Of a stretch of DNA of 64,000 nucleotides, positions 53,909 to 62,508 are shown in pieces. The stretch is from UBA9926 sp913064795 (GTDB lineage Bacteria; Pseudomonadota; Gammaproteobacteria; Pseudomonadales; Azotimanducaceae): the NCBI GenBank assembly GCA_045560765.1, contig JBJKZD010000003.1:1-64000 (forward strand). Direction: 5' to 3'. The translations under genes and the position numbers were made by a program. How positions within the stretch are numbered: the stretch's first letter is position 1; each line of letters opens with the position of its first letter. A model generated the notes under the pieces. That model made no database searches. It was not told where the DNA came from and saw nothing but the letters and a program-made list of their open reading frames with translations.

Positions 53909-54673
53909 TTAGCCTTCAGGCCACCATCGATAACCCAAGCTTTCAAAACGTTCGATCGCTGTTTGATCGGGCAGACCGAAGTACTTCCCAGTGCCCTCGG
54001 CCGCATGGGTTTCGAGAGACCCTGTCTGTTGGACCCGTTCGATTGTGCCAATCAACTCAGGCAGCGCTTCCTGATACAAGTTGGCAAGCAGGGTCGAGTA
54101 ATCTAGGCGCAGGTCCAGCGGGAGGGACTTTCTGGAAACAATAGGGCCAGAATCAATGCCCTCATCAACGATCTGGTGCACAGTAAACCCGTAGCAGGCT
54201 TCTTGTCTCACCATCGCCCAAAAAGTCGCCATGATGCCTCTGTATTCGGGCAACAATCCGGAATGCAAATTGATCACCCCGTGTCGCGGCAAGCGGATTG
54301 CTGGCATCCGTAGGATCGAACCAAATCGCACGGACACGATCAGCTCAGGACCGAAGACTTCAGCTGCACGCCTGCCCAAGCCCAGATTAATCGTGTCGAC
54401 CATTTCTACCGCACAATTAAAATGTCCTTGCATTGCCTCGACCAGCGGAGCCTCCAAAGAAGCTGCTTCGTCTTTAGCCATGATTCCCAAGGCCGCTCCC
54501 AGGATGGACTGATCTTTTGCCCCCAGCGCAGCAAGCGCACCCGGCAACAAGCGATCGGAACCGACCCGTCGGGTCAGAAACACCTGACATTTATGCATCC
54601 TTAATTTGGGCAACAAGCTGTCCAAAAACTGAAAACTAGGCCAATCCAGATTGCTCAGCAATAAAATTTTCAT
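53909..54673 (-). CDS. Formyltransferase-family protein
   Basis: 254 residues from the ATG at 54673 (the open frame extends 23 codons further with no better site). The N-terminus MKILLLSNLDWPSFQFLDSLL resembles the Rossmann start of methionyl-tRNA and phosphoribosylglycinamide formyltransferases. The active-site region is VINLHSGLLPEYRGIMATFWA, with the conserved His in LHS, and the catalytic aspartate follows in VDEGIDSGPIV. It probably moves a formyl group from 10-formyltetrahydrofolate to an amine, perhaps on a sugar nucleotide. It is divergent from the phosphatase gene. Confidence 0.87.
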   Translation of the reverse strand: MKILLLSNLDWPSFQFLDSLLPKLRMHKCQVFLTRRVGSDRLLPGALAALGAKDQSILGAALGIMAKDEAASLEAPLVEAMQGHFNCAVEMVDTINLGLGRRAAEVFGPELIVSVRFGSILRMPAIRLPRHGVINLHSGLLPEYRGIMATFWAMVRQEACYGFTVHQIVDEGIDSGPIVSRKSLPLDLRLDYSTLLANLYQEALPELIGTIERVQQTGSLETHAAEGTGKYFGLPDQTAIERFESLGYRWWPEG

Positions 54674-54765
54674 AACACCCAGGGCTGTGTCCATTGCCGC
54701 GAATTCGCATTTACAATGCTTCAGGGCCCATGTAAGAATCAAGCCCCACTAACTAGAGCCCCACG

Positions 54766-55275
54766 ATGCTGAATCTGACTACCCTAGGCTTACTGGCAAT
54801 CCTGAGCTTCTCCGCCGCTGCAGAGCCGCTTTCCACAACGCTCAACTATCGCGAAATCAATCCTAGCTTGTTGTCCTCAGGGCAGATCAGTCAAGCTCAA
54901 GTCGCTTCTCTGAAGGAAGCTGATATCGATCTTGTGATTAATTTAACGATGGAGGCCTCCGAAGAAAACGCCCAAGAGGGGTATGCCATTACCAAGATTG
55001 GCATCGATTATGTCCATATTCCGGTTCCCTGGAGTGCCCCAACCCAAGAAAACCTCGCGCTTTTTTTTGGCCTCATGGATTTGGCGCGGGACCGAAAAGT
55101 CTTCGTCCACTGCTACGCCAATTATCGAGCGTCTGCATTTGTCTACCTTTATCGGCGAACCGTGCTCAATGTTTCTGAAGCCGAAGCGCGACCCGATCTC
55201 GACGCTGTTTGGTCGACTGAGGACTGGACGAAATATCCCCAATGGGCAGCCTTCATTCAGTCGACAATCAACTAG
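54766..55275 (+). CDS. Exported cysteine phosphatase-like protein (CX4R variant)
   Basis: 169 residues. A signal peptide is likely (LGLLAILSFSAAAEPLS). The phosphatase loop is VHCYANYRAS, with Cys116 and Arg121: only four residues separate them, whereas canonical tyrosine and dual-specificity phosphatases have five (CX5R). The surrounding NPSLLSSGQISQAQVASL and DLVINLTMEAS follow the beta-lactamase-hydrolase-associated phosphatase layout. A variant loop of this length recurs in this bacterial family, so it may still be active, perhaps on a non-protein phosphoester. It would act in the periplasm. The MDR gene starts 42 bases downstream. Confidence 0.8.
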   Translation: MLNLTTLGLLAILSFSAAAEPLSTTLNYREINPSLLSSGQISQAQVASLKEADIDLVINLTMEASEENAQEGYAITKIGIDYVHIPVPWSAPTQENLALFFGLMDLARDRKVFVHCYANYRASAFVYLYRRTVLNVSEAEARPDLDAVWSTEDWTKYPQWAAFIQSTIN

Positions 55276-55316
55276 AACTTTACACCCAGTCCGCAATCCT
55301 CAGGGAGTTAACTGCT

Positions 55317-56306
55317 ATGTCTATCCATCCTCGCGCATTTCATCTGGTTCAAAAACCTGAAGGCGTTCCAAAAATCAGTGACTTCGAACTGTTGGACGTA
55401 ACCCTTACTGCACCTGCAGAAGGAGAAGTACTGGTCGAGAACCTTTACATGTCTGTCGACCCTTATATGCGCGGACGGATGCGCTTCATGCCCCCCGGCT
55501 CACCCATGTTCGGCGCGGCAGTGGGCCGGGTGCTCGAATCCAGGAACCCTGAATTCCCCGAAGGGTGCTACGTCCTAAACCCCCACAGCTGGCACAGCCA
55601 TTTCGTCGAGACGTCCAAAGCCTTGACCCGACTCGACCCCGATCTAGCGCCCCTTCCCAGTTATCTGGGTGTAATGGGCATGCCAGGACTGACCGCTTGG
55701 GGCGGTCTGCTCATTACCGGTGCCTATCAGGACGGAGAAACCCTGTTTGTATCCGCTGCATCAGGTGCTGTCGGCAGCTTGGTTGGCCAAATCGCAAAAC
55801 TGAAAGGCGGCACCGTTATCGGAAGTGCCGGCTCCGACGAAAAAGTTAACCAACTTAAAACAGAGTTCGGGTTTGATCATGCCTTTAATTACAAAACCGC
55901 CGACCCGCTCAAGGAATTACGCAGCGCGGCACCTGACGGCATCGACGTTTATTTTGAAAACGTCGGCGGCGCCCAACTTGAAGCCGCACTCACGCATATG
56001 CGCCCGCATGGCCGAATCCCCATCTGCGGCATGATCGCGCATTACAATGATGATGGAGAGCCGTCACCAGGACCAAGAAACCTCACCGAAACAATCTATA
56101 AGTTTATTACCTTGAAAGGGTTCGTCGTCTCGGCTTTTGAATCCGAGCGCCCGACATTTCAGACTCAAATGGCGGCCTGGATTAAGAATGATGACATTCG
56201 CTATCGCGAGACTATTTTTGAGGGTCTTGAATCAGCACCGGATGCATTTATCGGGCTTTTTTCTGGTGCGAACAATGGAAAAATGCTGGTTCACCTTGCG
56301 GACTGA
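55317..56306 (+). CDS. Zinc-independent MDR-type NADP-dependent oxidoreductase (CurA/prostaglandin-reductase-like)
   Basis: 329 residues from the ATG at 55317, with AGGGAG nine bases upstream; the open frame continues further upstream into the phosphatase gene. PYMRGRMRFMPPGSPMFG, the GVMGMPGLTAWGGLLITGAY segment and the loop ETLFVSAASGAVGSLVGQIA mark the double-bond reductase group. The nucleotide site continues with VIGSAGSDEKVNQLK. It reduces alpha,beta-unsaturated carbonyls with NADPH. It fits the catabolism or detoxification of enones produced nearby. A 7-bp hairpin lies 13 bases after the stop. Confidence 0.92.
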   Translation: MSIHPRAFHLVQKPEGVPKISDFELLDVTLTAPAEGEVLVENLYMSVDPYMRGRMRFMPPGSPMFGAAVGRVLESRNPEFPEGCYVLNPHSWHSHFVETSKALTRLDPDLAPLPSYLGVMGMPGLTAWGGLLITGAYQDGETLFVSAASGAVGSLVGQIAKLKGGTVIGSAGSDEKVNQLKTEFGFDHAFNYKTADPLKELRSAAPDGIDVYFENVGGAQLEAALTHMRPHGRIPICGMIAHYNDDGEPSPGPRNLTETIYKFITLKGFVVSAFESERPTFQTQMAAWIKNDDIRYRETIFEGLESAPDAFIGLFSGANNGKMLVHLAD

Positions 56307-56318
56307 AAGAGAGTGATA

Positions 56319-56338
56319 GTGCACCCTCGTCGGTGCAC
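56319..56338 (+). terminator. Stem-loop after the MDR gene
   Basis: GTGCACC and GGTGCAC form a 7-bp stem around CTCGTC, 13 bases past the stop. No T-run follows, so it may attenuate or stabilise the transcript. Confidence 0.4.
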
Positions 56339-56388
56339 CATCCCATAGCGGTCCACCTCAAAAAGAACACAACATCAAGGAGACTCGT

Positions 56389-57570
56389 GTGACACGATCA
56401 CTGAGAATGCACAAAACCGCCGAGAAGTACGTTAATCGATCCCAATTTTCCAATATCGAGTGGCAGGTAAATGCCCGCGGCGCCATTATTTCTGAGGGCA
56501 CCGTGGGCTTCGCGGCGCAAGAGACACAGACTCCGCTACCGGAGCGACCAATCTACAGAATCTACTCAATGACCAAGCCCATTGTGTCAGTGCTTGCTCT
56601 AATGTTGATTGAAGAGGGCAAGCTTCGGCTGTTTGATTTCCTTGCCCAGTACAATCACAATTTTGCAGCAATGAAAGTGCTCGAGCCCAACGGTCGACTG
56701 GTGCCGACTGAAAGACCCATTACCGTTGAAGATCTGCTGACCCACCGAGCGGGATTTTCCTACGAGTTCATTACAGGCTGCCACATTGCTCCAGGCTACG
56801 ATGCGATCGCGCTCTCTGAGGATGGTGGAGTATCGCTGGATGACATGATGCAGAAACTTGCTAGCCAGCCGCTGGCTTTTCAGCCCGGCAGTCAGTTTCG
56901 TTATAGCGTTGCAACCGATGTTCTGGCGCACGTCCTTGAAAAAGCCTCCGGCGAGCGCTTGGGTGAATTACTGAGGCGAGCCATTTTTGATCCGCTTCAT
57001 ATGAACGACACCGGGTTTCACATCGCCGATGATGCAGCATCAAGACTGATGCCCATGTACGGCGTTGATAACATCAAAGACCTATCACCCATCAGCCCCC
57101 CAATGGCACAGACACTGAACCCTATCGATGTCGAAGCGATGTATCCCTCAAACAATCCTCAATTTTCTCGCGGCGGACACGGTTTATTTTCGACCACGGC
57201 CGACTATATAAAGTTCGCGACGTTTCTGCTTAGTGGACAAACAACTGAAGGTCAAACACTGCTCTCCCGCACCATGCTCAAGATGCTTCAGGCAAACCGG
57301 ATTCCACCTCATCAGTTACCACTTAGAATTGGCCTCGGCGAATTACCCGGCTATGGGTGGGGGTTAGGTGTCCGAGTGATGATGAACACCGGCCAAGCCA
57401 TGTCTCTCACCAACAATGGAGAATTTGGCTGGGCAGGCGCGGCATCAACCTATTTTTGGGTCGACCCTTCCGAAAACATGGTCGGCGTCATCATGACCCA
57501 ATACTTAGGGTCAATTTTGCCGATGTCTGAAGAAATGCGCGTTGCCGCCTATCAGATGCTGGATGCTTAA
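56389..57570 (+). CDS. Serine hydrolase of the class C beta-lactamase family
   Basis: 393 residues from a GTG with AAGGAGA upstream. The nucleophile motif is YSMTKP (Ser60, Lys63). The third-helix tyrosine region reads FRYSVATDVLAHVLE, with SVA in place of the SxN tail of the YxN motif. The HGLFSTTADYIKFA stretch is the conserved region before the late helix. Members are esterases, D-aminopeptidases or penicillin-binding enzymes; most environmental ones are esterases. No signal peptide is present, so it acts in the cytoplasm, which argues against a resistance function. It overlaps the next gene's open frame. Confidence 0.88.
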   Translation: MTRSLRMHKTAEKYVNRSQFSNIEWQVNARGAIISEGTVGFAAQETQTPLPERPIYRIYSMTKPIVSVLALMLIEEGKLRLFDFLAQYNHNFAAMKVLEPNGRLVPTERPITVEDLLTHRAGFSYEFITGCHIAPGYDAIALSEDGGVSLDDMMQKLASQPLAFQPGSQFRYSVATDVLAHVLEKASGERLGELLRRAIFDPLHMNDTGFHIADDAASRLMPMYGVDNIKDLSPISPPMAQTLNPIDVEAMYPSNNPQFSRGGHGLFSTTADYIKFATFLLSGQTTEGQTLLSRTMLKMLQANRIPPHQLPLRIGLGELPGYGWGLGVRVMMNTGQAMSLTNNGEFGWAGAASTYFWVDPSENMVGVIMTQYLGSILPMSEEMRVAAYQMLDA

Positions 57571-57628
57571 ACGTCAAATTCGGCTAGAATCGAGTCTTAC
57601 ACCGGTTAGAAACCAAGAGGAAGCCATC

Positions 57629-58669
57629 GTGGAAGCATCACCAGAAGGTTATCAGATCAACGCTGTCGAAGATTGGGTCCGCCTGAACGTGCCAGAGCTC
57701 ACACCCCCATTCAGTTGGATTCGACTTGAAGGCGGGCATTCCAATCTAACCTATCAAATCGATGATCAAAATGGCCGAAGCGCTGTGATCAGGCGGCCTC
57801 CCCAAGGCGAATTGTTGCCTAAGGCCCACGACATGAGCAGGGAATGGGCGCTGATTAAAGCCCTGTCAACCACGAATGTCCCGGTTCCTAAGCCCTACGG
57901 TTTTTGCGAGGACCCAGGCGTGACCGGTGCATGGTTTTACATCATGGGGCTCATCGATGGTAAACCCCTCTACAACAGCGAAGACACGCAAGCATTGGTC
58001 CCCCAATCACGGCGCGAAACCCTTGCGCATTCATTCTTTGATGCCCTGGCTGATCTCCATCAAGTCGATCCAGATGCAGTGGGTTTAGGTGAGCTCGGCA
58101 AGCGGGACTCTTACGTTGGGCGGCAAATAAAAACCTGGTATCGATCTTGGACTTCATCGGTCAGCGGTGCCAACTTTGACGACGAGCGGGCCCACAGCCT
58201 GCAGGCTTATTTTCTAGAGCACTTGCCCGACCAAGGCCCCATACGAGTCGTGCATGGTGACTATGGATTGCACAACTGTCTTTTTGGGGCCGATTGCACC
58301 GTCGCTGCTATCGTAGATTGGGAGATATCGACCTTGGGCGATCCCCTTGCTGACTTAGCCTATGCCCTGAACCCTTGGCCGGATCCAAGTGACGAGCGCC
58401 CTATTGCGCCAGAATCAGCGACCAGCCTTGAAGGTTTTCCGCCGCGGAGCGTCTTGGCACAGCGGTATGCCGAGCGAACCGGGCGCGACTTGTCCAACCT
58501 GCCTTACTACGTCGCCTTCAACCGGTGGAAATCAGCCTGCATTGTCCATGGCGTTTATGCGCGTTACATGGAGGGCAAAAAAAGCACCGAGGGCGTCGAC
58601 CTGGAAACACTCAGAACCCGCATTGACCTGTCCCTTGAGCTCGCGGTAGAGGCCATTGATCGCGGGTAA
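57629..58669 (+). CDS. ACAD10/11-type phosphotransferase
   Basis: 346 residues from a GTG with AAGAGG eight bases upstream; the frame is open further upstream into the hydrolase gene but lacks a site. RVVHGDYGLHNCLFGAD and AAIVDWEISTLGDPLADLAYA are the Brenner and metal motifs of the aminoglycoside phosphotransferase fold, in the form found in the N-terminal domain of acyl-CoA dehydrogenase 10/11. GGHSNLTYQI is the glycine-rich loop. Work on human ACAD10/11 indicates phosphorylation of 4-hydroxy acids or acyl-CoAs; the same role here would fit the catabolic setting but is an inference. Confidence 0.9.
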   Translation: MEASPEGYQINAVEDWVRLNVPELTPPFSWIRLEGGHSNLTYQIDDQNGRSAVIRRPPQGELLPKAHDMSREWALIKALSTTNVPVPKPYGFCEDPGVTGAWFYIMGLIDGKPLYNSEDTQALVPQSRRETLAHSFFDALADLHQVDPDAVGLGELGKRDSYVGRQIKTWYRSWTSSVSGANFDDERAHSLQAYFLEHLPDQGPIRVVHGDYGLHNCLFGADCTVAAIVDWEISTLGDPLADLAYALNPWPDPSDERPIAPESATSLEGFPPRSVLAQRYAERTGRDLSNLPYYVAFNRWKSACIVHGVYARYMEGKKSTEGVDLETLRTRIDLSLELAVEAIDRG

Positions 58670-58708
58670 ACTCGCGATTCTCCACGGTCGGGAACTAGGA
58701 TAACGCCT

Positions 58709-59641
58709 TTACCGTTTTCCCCAAAACCATCGCAAGTTCTCAGCAAAACGGGCACCCCCGTGCCGAAGCGTATGCCCACCCTCTCCGAATTCAAATCGAC
58801 TATCATACCCTGCATACTTCAGCGCTTTATGCATTGATTGATTTGCGGTTGACCAGTCCCCGAATAAAGTCTCGGCATCATTTGATCCGCTTTGCAAGAG
58901 CACTTTGATGGGTTTACGCGGCGTGGTTCTTACTAAATACGGGTAATTGTGGCCGCCCCAAATGTTAGTAAATGATCCACAATGGGACAGCACGTTTCCA
59001 AATCGGTGAGGTTGATGCCAAGCCGCGGTGAAGGCTGCAATCCCGCCACTGCTAATCCCGCACAGCAATACATCGTGTGGCGAATCAGACCAAACCAAAT
59101 CAAAATGTTGAGCAGCCAGTGGCATCACTTCCTCGGACAAAAAGACGCTGTAATCTTGGGTCAATCGATCGTATTCCCAACTCCGTTGCGCTTCGTTTTC
59201 ACTGTAGGAAGCCAGCGGCGACGCCGCAGGCATCACTGAGGTTTGACCCGCTTGAATAAAGATCCCGAAGGTGTTCTCTAGCTCACCCGAATGATGGAGG
59301 GCATCGAGCACTTTGGTTGCTCGAAGAGGTCCGCCACGCGCCAGATAAGCGCCGCCATCGTTAAAAATGATCAAGCGATTCGGGGTATTCTCGGCTCGCC
59401 GGAGGGGCGCATAAAACCAAAGTTTTCGAGTCGCTTCAGGATAAGACGGCGTCTCATACCCCTTGATCGATTCAACAATGCCCTCCGGGGCATCGATCAG
59501 GCTTTCTGGACAGGGCAGGTACTGTTGATCCGAAGGATGGTCGATTGCAGAGATCACATCCCCATTACCACGCCCATTACAGCTCGCCGGCCCCATTTGG
59601 TCCAGTTTCAACATCTGATGATCAATCACGTTCATCGGCAT
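58709..59641 (-). CDS. Esterase of the enterochelin esterase/esterase D type
   Basis: 310 residues, with AGGAG before the ATG. The fold is shown by LIIFNDGGAYLARGGPL (oxyanion region), the nucleophile elbow LLCGISSGGIAAF (serine in SSGG) and EFGEGGHTLRHGG with the triad histidine. The mid-region FGIFIQAGQTSVMPA fits the Fes-like group. It probably hydrolyses an ester or a lactone; a true enterochelin role is unlikely because no siderophore genes are nearby. There is no signal peptide. It converges with the ACAD10-like kinase gene. Confidence 0.85.
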   Translation of the reverse strand: MPMNVIDHQMLKLDQMGPASCNGRGNGDVISAIDHPSDQQYLPCPESLIDAPEGIVESIKGYETPSYPEATRKLWFYAPLRRAENTPNRLIIFNDGGAYLARGGPLRATKVLDALHHSGELENTFGIFIQAGQTSVMPAASPLASYSENEAQRSWEYDRLTQDYSVFLSEEVMPLAAQHFDLVWSDSPHDVLLCGISSGGIAAFTAAWHQPHRFGNVLSHCGSFTNIWGGHNYPYLVRTTPRKPIKVLLQSGSNDAETLFGDWSTANQSMHKALKYAGYDSRFEFGEGGHTLRHGGARFAENLRWFWGKR

Positions 59642-59736
59642 GGGATGCGTTCTCCTGCAGGCTGAGGTTTGGAAAGGTCAATCTCAAATTTGGTCGCGCC
59701 TCTCGGCCGAATGGCGGGCATTCTCATCAGTCCAGG

Positions 59737-61038
59737 TCACTCTACATTCGATTGGAGCCAATTCAACGCGAGACCTGACAATGCCCGGATACCCACTGGG
59801 AGTGCTCGATCATTGACGAAGAAATACGGCGAGTGATTCACACCCACCACTCGGTCATCACCCGGGTCCGGCAGGACGCCGAGCGCGAAAAAGAGTCCCG
59901 GTACCTCCATCGCAAGATAAGAAAAATCTTCCGCACCCATCACTGGCGGCACAATTGAAGCAGCGCCGTCAGATGCCCAATTGAGCACTTGACTCATCTC
60001 TTGGGTCAATTTTGGATCGTTCACTGTCACCGGGTAACCCACATCGATGGTCACCTTCGCTGTAGCGTTCATCGTTGCTGCTGCAGCGGTCGCCGTATTG
60101 CGTACCCGTTCATGAATTTCAGTCTGCATTTGTGGATCTAGCGTTCGAATCGTGCCCGTCATCAGCACTCGATCAGAGATGATATTGCCGCGATTACCAC
60201 CAGCGATGGTGCCGATCGTGACGACAGCCGGCGCTTTACTGATATCCATCTGACGGCTGACTACGGTCTGGAGACTGTTGACCACTTGAGCCGCTGCGGC
60301 AATAGGATCGACCCCACCCCAAGGCATCGAACCATGGGTTTGCACGCCCTCCACTTCTATTTCCAGATAATCAGAGGCCGCCATAAACCCATTCGGTCGA
60401 TACATAATCGATCCCGTCGGGCCCGGGAAAACGTGCAGCCCAAAAACGGCGCCGGGCCGATCCGCACCCCTGAAGATTCCTTCCTTTAGCATCAATTCGG
60501 CGCCGCCCTCCTCGTCAAGGGGAGGTCCCTCCTCGGCAGGCTGGAAGACAAACATTACGGTCCCTGGTATTTCCGCTCGCATATCCGATAGAACCCGCGC
60601 CACACCCAGCAATATCGCCATATGTGCGTCGTGACCGCAGGCATGCATCACACCCGTCTCAACACCGCCCCATAACGTCGTTACTGTCGAAGCAAACGGT
60701 AGCCCGGTCTTTTCCTTGACCGGGAGCGCATCCATATCTGCCCGGAGCGCGACTGTTGGTCCTGGCCGCCCGCCGCGAAGCATACCCACAACCCCGGTGT
60801 GTGCGATCCCCTCCTTGACGTCATCAAAGCCCAAGTCTTTGAGCTCCTGGGCGATGCGAGCCGATGTATTGAACTCCCGGTTACCAAGCTCCGGATTGGC
60901 ATGAAACCAATGCCGCAAAGCAACAACATCTTGGAGGTGGTGCTCAGTCCGAACCTCGATCAGTGATTCCCAGGGTGCGGACCAGACGTCGCTCGCCCAA
61001 AACACCAGGGTTAACAAACCCAGCACATATCCTTTCAT
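59737..61038 (-). CDS. Exported M20 family metallopeptidase/amidohydrolase
   Basis: 433 residues, with GGAGCCGATAT before the ATG. The N-terminus YVLGLLTLVFWASDVWSAP is a signal peptide, so the enzyme is exported. Zinc ligands are in VMHACGHDAHMAILLG, in FQPAEEGPPLDEEGG, GLHVFPGPTG and VMGAEDFSYLAMEVPG. The dimerisation domain is intact (SDYLEIEVEGVQTHGSMP). It resembles aminoacylase/hippurate hydrolase enzymes, which remove acyl groups from amino acids. It lies between the esterase and the AAA ATPase genes. Confidence 0.93.
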   Translation of the reverse strand: MKGYVLGLLTLVFWASDVWSAPWESLIEVRTEHHLQDVVALRHWFHANPELGNREFNTSARIAQELKDLGFDDVKEGIAHTGVVGMLRGGRPGPTVALRADMDALPVKEKTGLPFASTVTTLWGGVETGVMHACGHDAHMAILLGVARVLSDMRAEIPGTVMFVFQPAEEGPPLDEEGGAELMLKEGIFRGADRPGAVFGLHVFPGPTGSIMYRPNGFMAASDYLEIEVEGVQTHGSMPWGGVDPIAAAAQVVNSLQTVVSRQMDISKAPAVVTIGTIAGGNRGNIISDRVLMTGTIRTLDPQMQTEIHERVRNTATAAAATMNATAKVTIDVGYPVTVNDPKLTQEMSQVLNWASDGAASIVPPVMGAEDFSYLAMEVPGLFFALGVLPDPGDDRVVGVNHSPYFFVNDRALPVGIRALSGLALNWLQSNVE

Positions 61039-61327
61039 ATATCGGCTCCCGATTCCTTCACTCCCATTGTTCTAGGAGTATGACCATCATCGAGCCAAGG
61101 ATCTAGGCTTACCCCAGCTAAAGTGACCCAGTGGATCGAGACGGCCGCAGCAAATGGTTTTCCGATCGAAACTTACAACTGGGCCTAGAGCACGGACTGT
61201 ATCCCTAGGCTGTCGCGACCCGTCAGGCGGGATTAGGCAATGAGAGTCTGTTTACATTCCGCAATACAGCACGGACCCGCCCCTAACAAAACAGTCGCTT
61301 TGAGGGAGCCGCAACACCCCGGGAGTA

Positions 61328-62494
61328 TCATCGTCCAGGCCAGCGCCACGCGGGATCATCAAGGCTCCGGCTGTCATCCAGCTGCGTCTCCCCCAGCGCT
61401 TTACTCAGCGCCAAGTGATTGCATCCGCTATCTGCGCTCAAGCAATCGATGAGCGGCTCACAATGGGAGGTGACCCAGAGCTGAGTGTTTTCTGAGGCGC
61501 GCTCGATCAGACGTGCCAAAGGAGGAATCAATTCCGGATGGAGACTGGTCTCGGGCTCATTTAAAACCATTAAACTGGGCGGTCGCGGGGTCATGAGGGC
61601 CGCAGCCAAACAGAGATAGCGGAGCGTACCATCGGATAATTCCTGCTGTTCGAGGGGGCGGAGCAAGCCCTGTTGAAAAAACCGCAATGAAAACCGGCCG
61701 GCTTCACGTCGAATTTCGACCGTCGCACCCGGAAACGCATCGCCCAAAACTTGATTCAAGCCCTCCGCATCACCAATTTCTAAAATTGTCTGCCAGGCTG
61801 CGGGCAAATCTCGACCATCATGATGCAAAACAGCGGTACGGGTACCGACTTGAGGAATTCGACTTGGCGCTTCGCGATCGGTTCTAAACTGATCGTAAAA
61901 ACGCCAGGAAAGGATACTTTCTCGCAACTGAAAGGCTTCCGGTGCAGAGAATGGGTCGCTGGCGCGGGCTAAGACGCTATCAAACACCGGTAGGTGTCGA
62001 TGCACAACCTGCCAGGCACCTGCATCATTTCGGACCTTCACCAAGGGTCCGGATCGATCCATTACGATACGGCTGTGATGGAAGGTGCCGGCTCGCCAAA
62101 TCACCTCGCGCTTGATCTCGGGATCACCGTCAAAAAATGTTCTTGGAACAGGACCTGGCAAACCAAAATCAATGGTATAGCTGTAATCATCATCAGAAAA
62201 ACCTAGCTTGACTGCGACTGGGTTTTTCCTGGGCCCACCTTGAATGGGTTGCTCGCTCTTTTTCATGGCGCGACTCAACTGCTCGGGGCCAGCCCAAAGC
62301 ACAGAATTGAGGCTGCCTTCACCCGCTATACTGGCCGTGGCAGACCCGAGCGCCGTGTCCGACAAAAGTCGCAATGCTTTGTATAGATTGGATTTTCCTG
62401 CACCATTGGGCCCAGTCACAAGATTTAAACGCGCCAAGGGCAGAACCATAGATCGAATGGATCGATAATTTGATATTGCCAACGCACTCAGCAT
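61328..62494 (-). CDS. RecF/SMC-like AAA family ATPase
   Basis: 388 residues. Walker A is LVTGPNGAGKSNLYKAL near the N-terminus. The signature helix LSDGTLRYLCLAAALMTP and Walker B SLMVLNEPETSLHPEL are close to the C-terminus, with Asn for Asp before Glu as in many members. The C-terminal NTQLWVTSHCEPLI is the switch histidine. This is the predicted ATPase group with an ABC-like head and no long coiled coil (RecF type). Its function is unknown; relatives occur in DNA repair and in defence or housekeeping contexts. It stands alone: the RND gene ends 14 bases upstream, so they could be cotranscribed. Confidence 0.85.
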   Translation of the reverse strand: MLSALAISNYRSIRSMVLPLARLNLVTGPNGAGKSNLYKALRLLSDTALGSATASIAGEGSLNSVLWAGPEQLSRAMKKSEQPIQGGPRKNPVAVKLGFSDDDYSYTIDFGLPGPVPRTFFDGDPEIKREVIWRAGTFHHSRIVMDRSGPLVKVRNDAGAWQVVHRHLPVFDSVLARASDPFSAPEAFQLRESILSWRFYDQFRTDREAPSRIPQVGTRTAVLHHDGRDLPAAWQTILEIGDAEGLNQVLGDAFPGATVEIRREAGRFSLRFFQQGLLRPLEQQELSDGTLRYLCLAAALMTPRPPSLMVLNEPETSLHPELIPPLARLIERASENTQLWVTSHCEPLIDCLSADSGCNHLALSKALGETQLDDSRSLDDPAWRWPGR

Positions 62495-62508
62495 AGGTCA
62501 GGCCAATC

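Noticed and set aside
53692..54144. Plus-strand open frame over the formyltransferase gene's 3' end
   Set aside because: It is antisense to a well supported gene and shows no family similarity.
56389..57570. Beta-lactam resistance gene
   Set aside because: The serine hydrolase has the SxxK motif but no signal peptide and an altered YxN motif, which fits a cytoplasmic esterase better.
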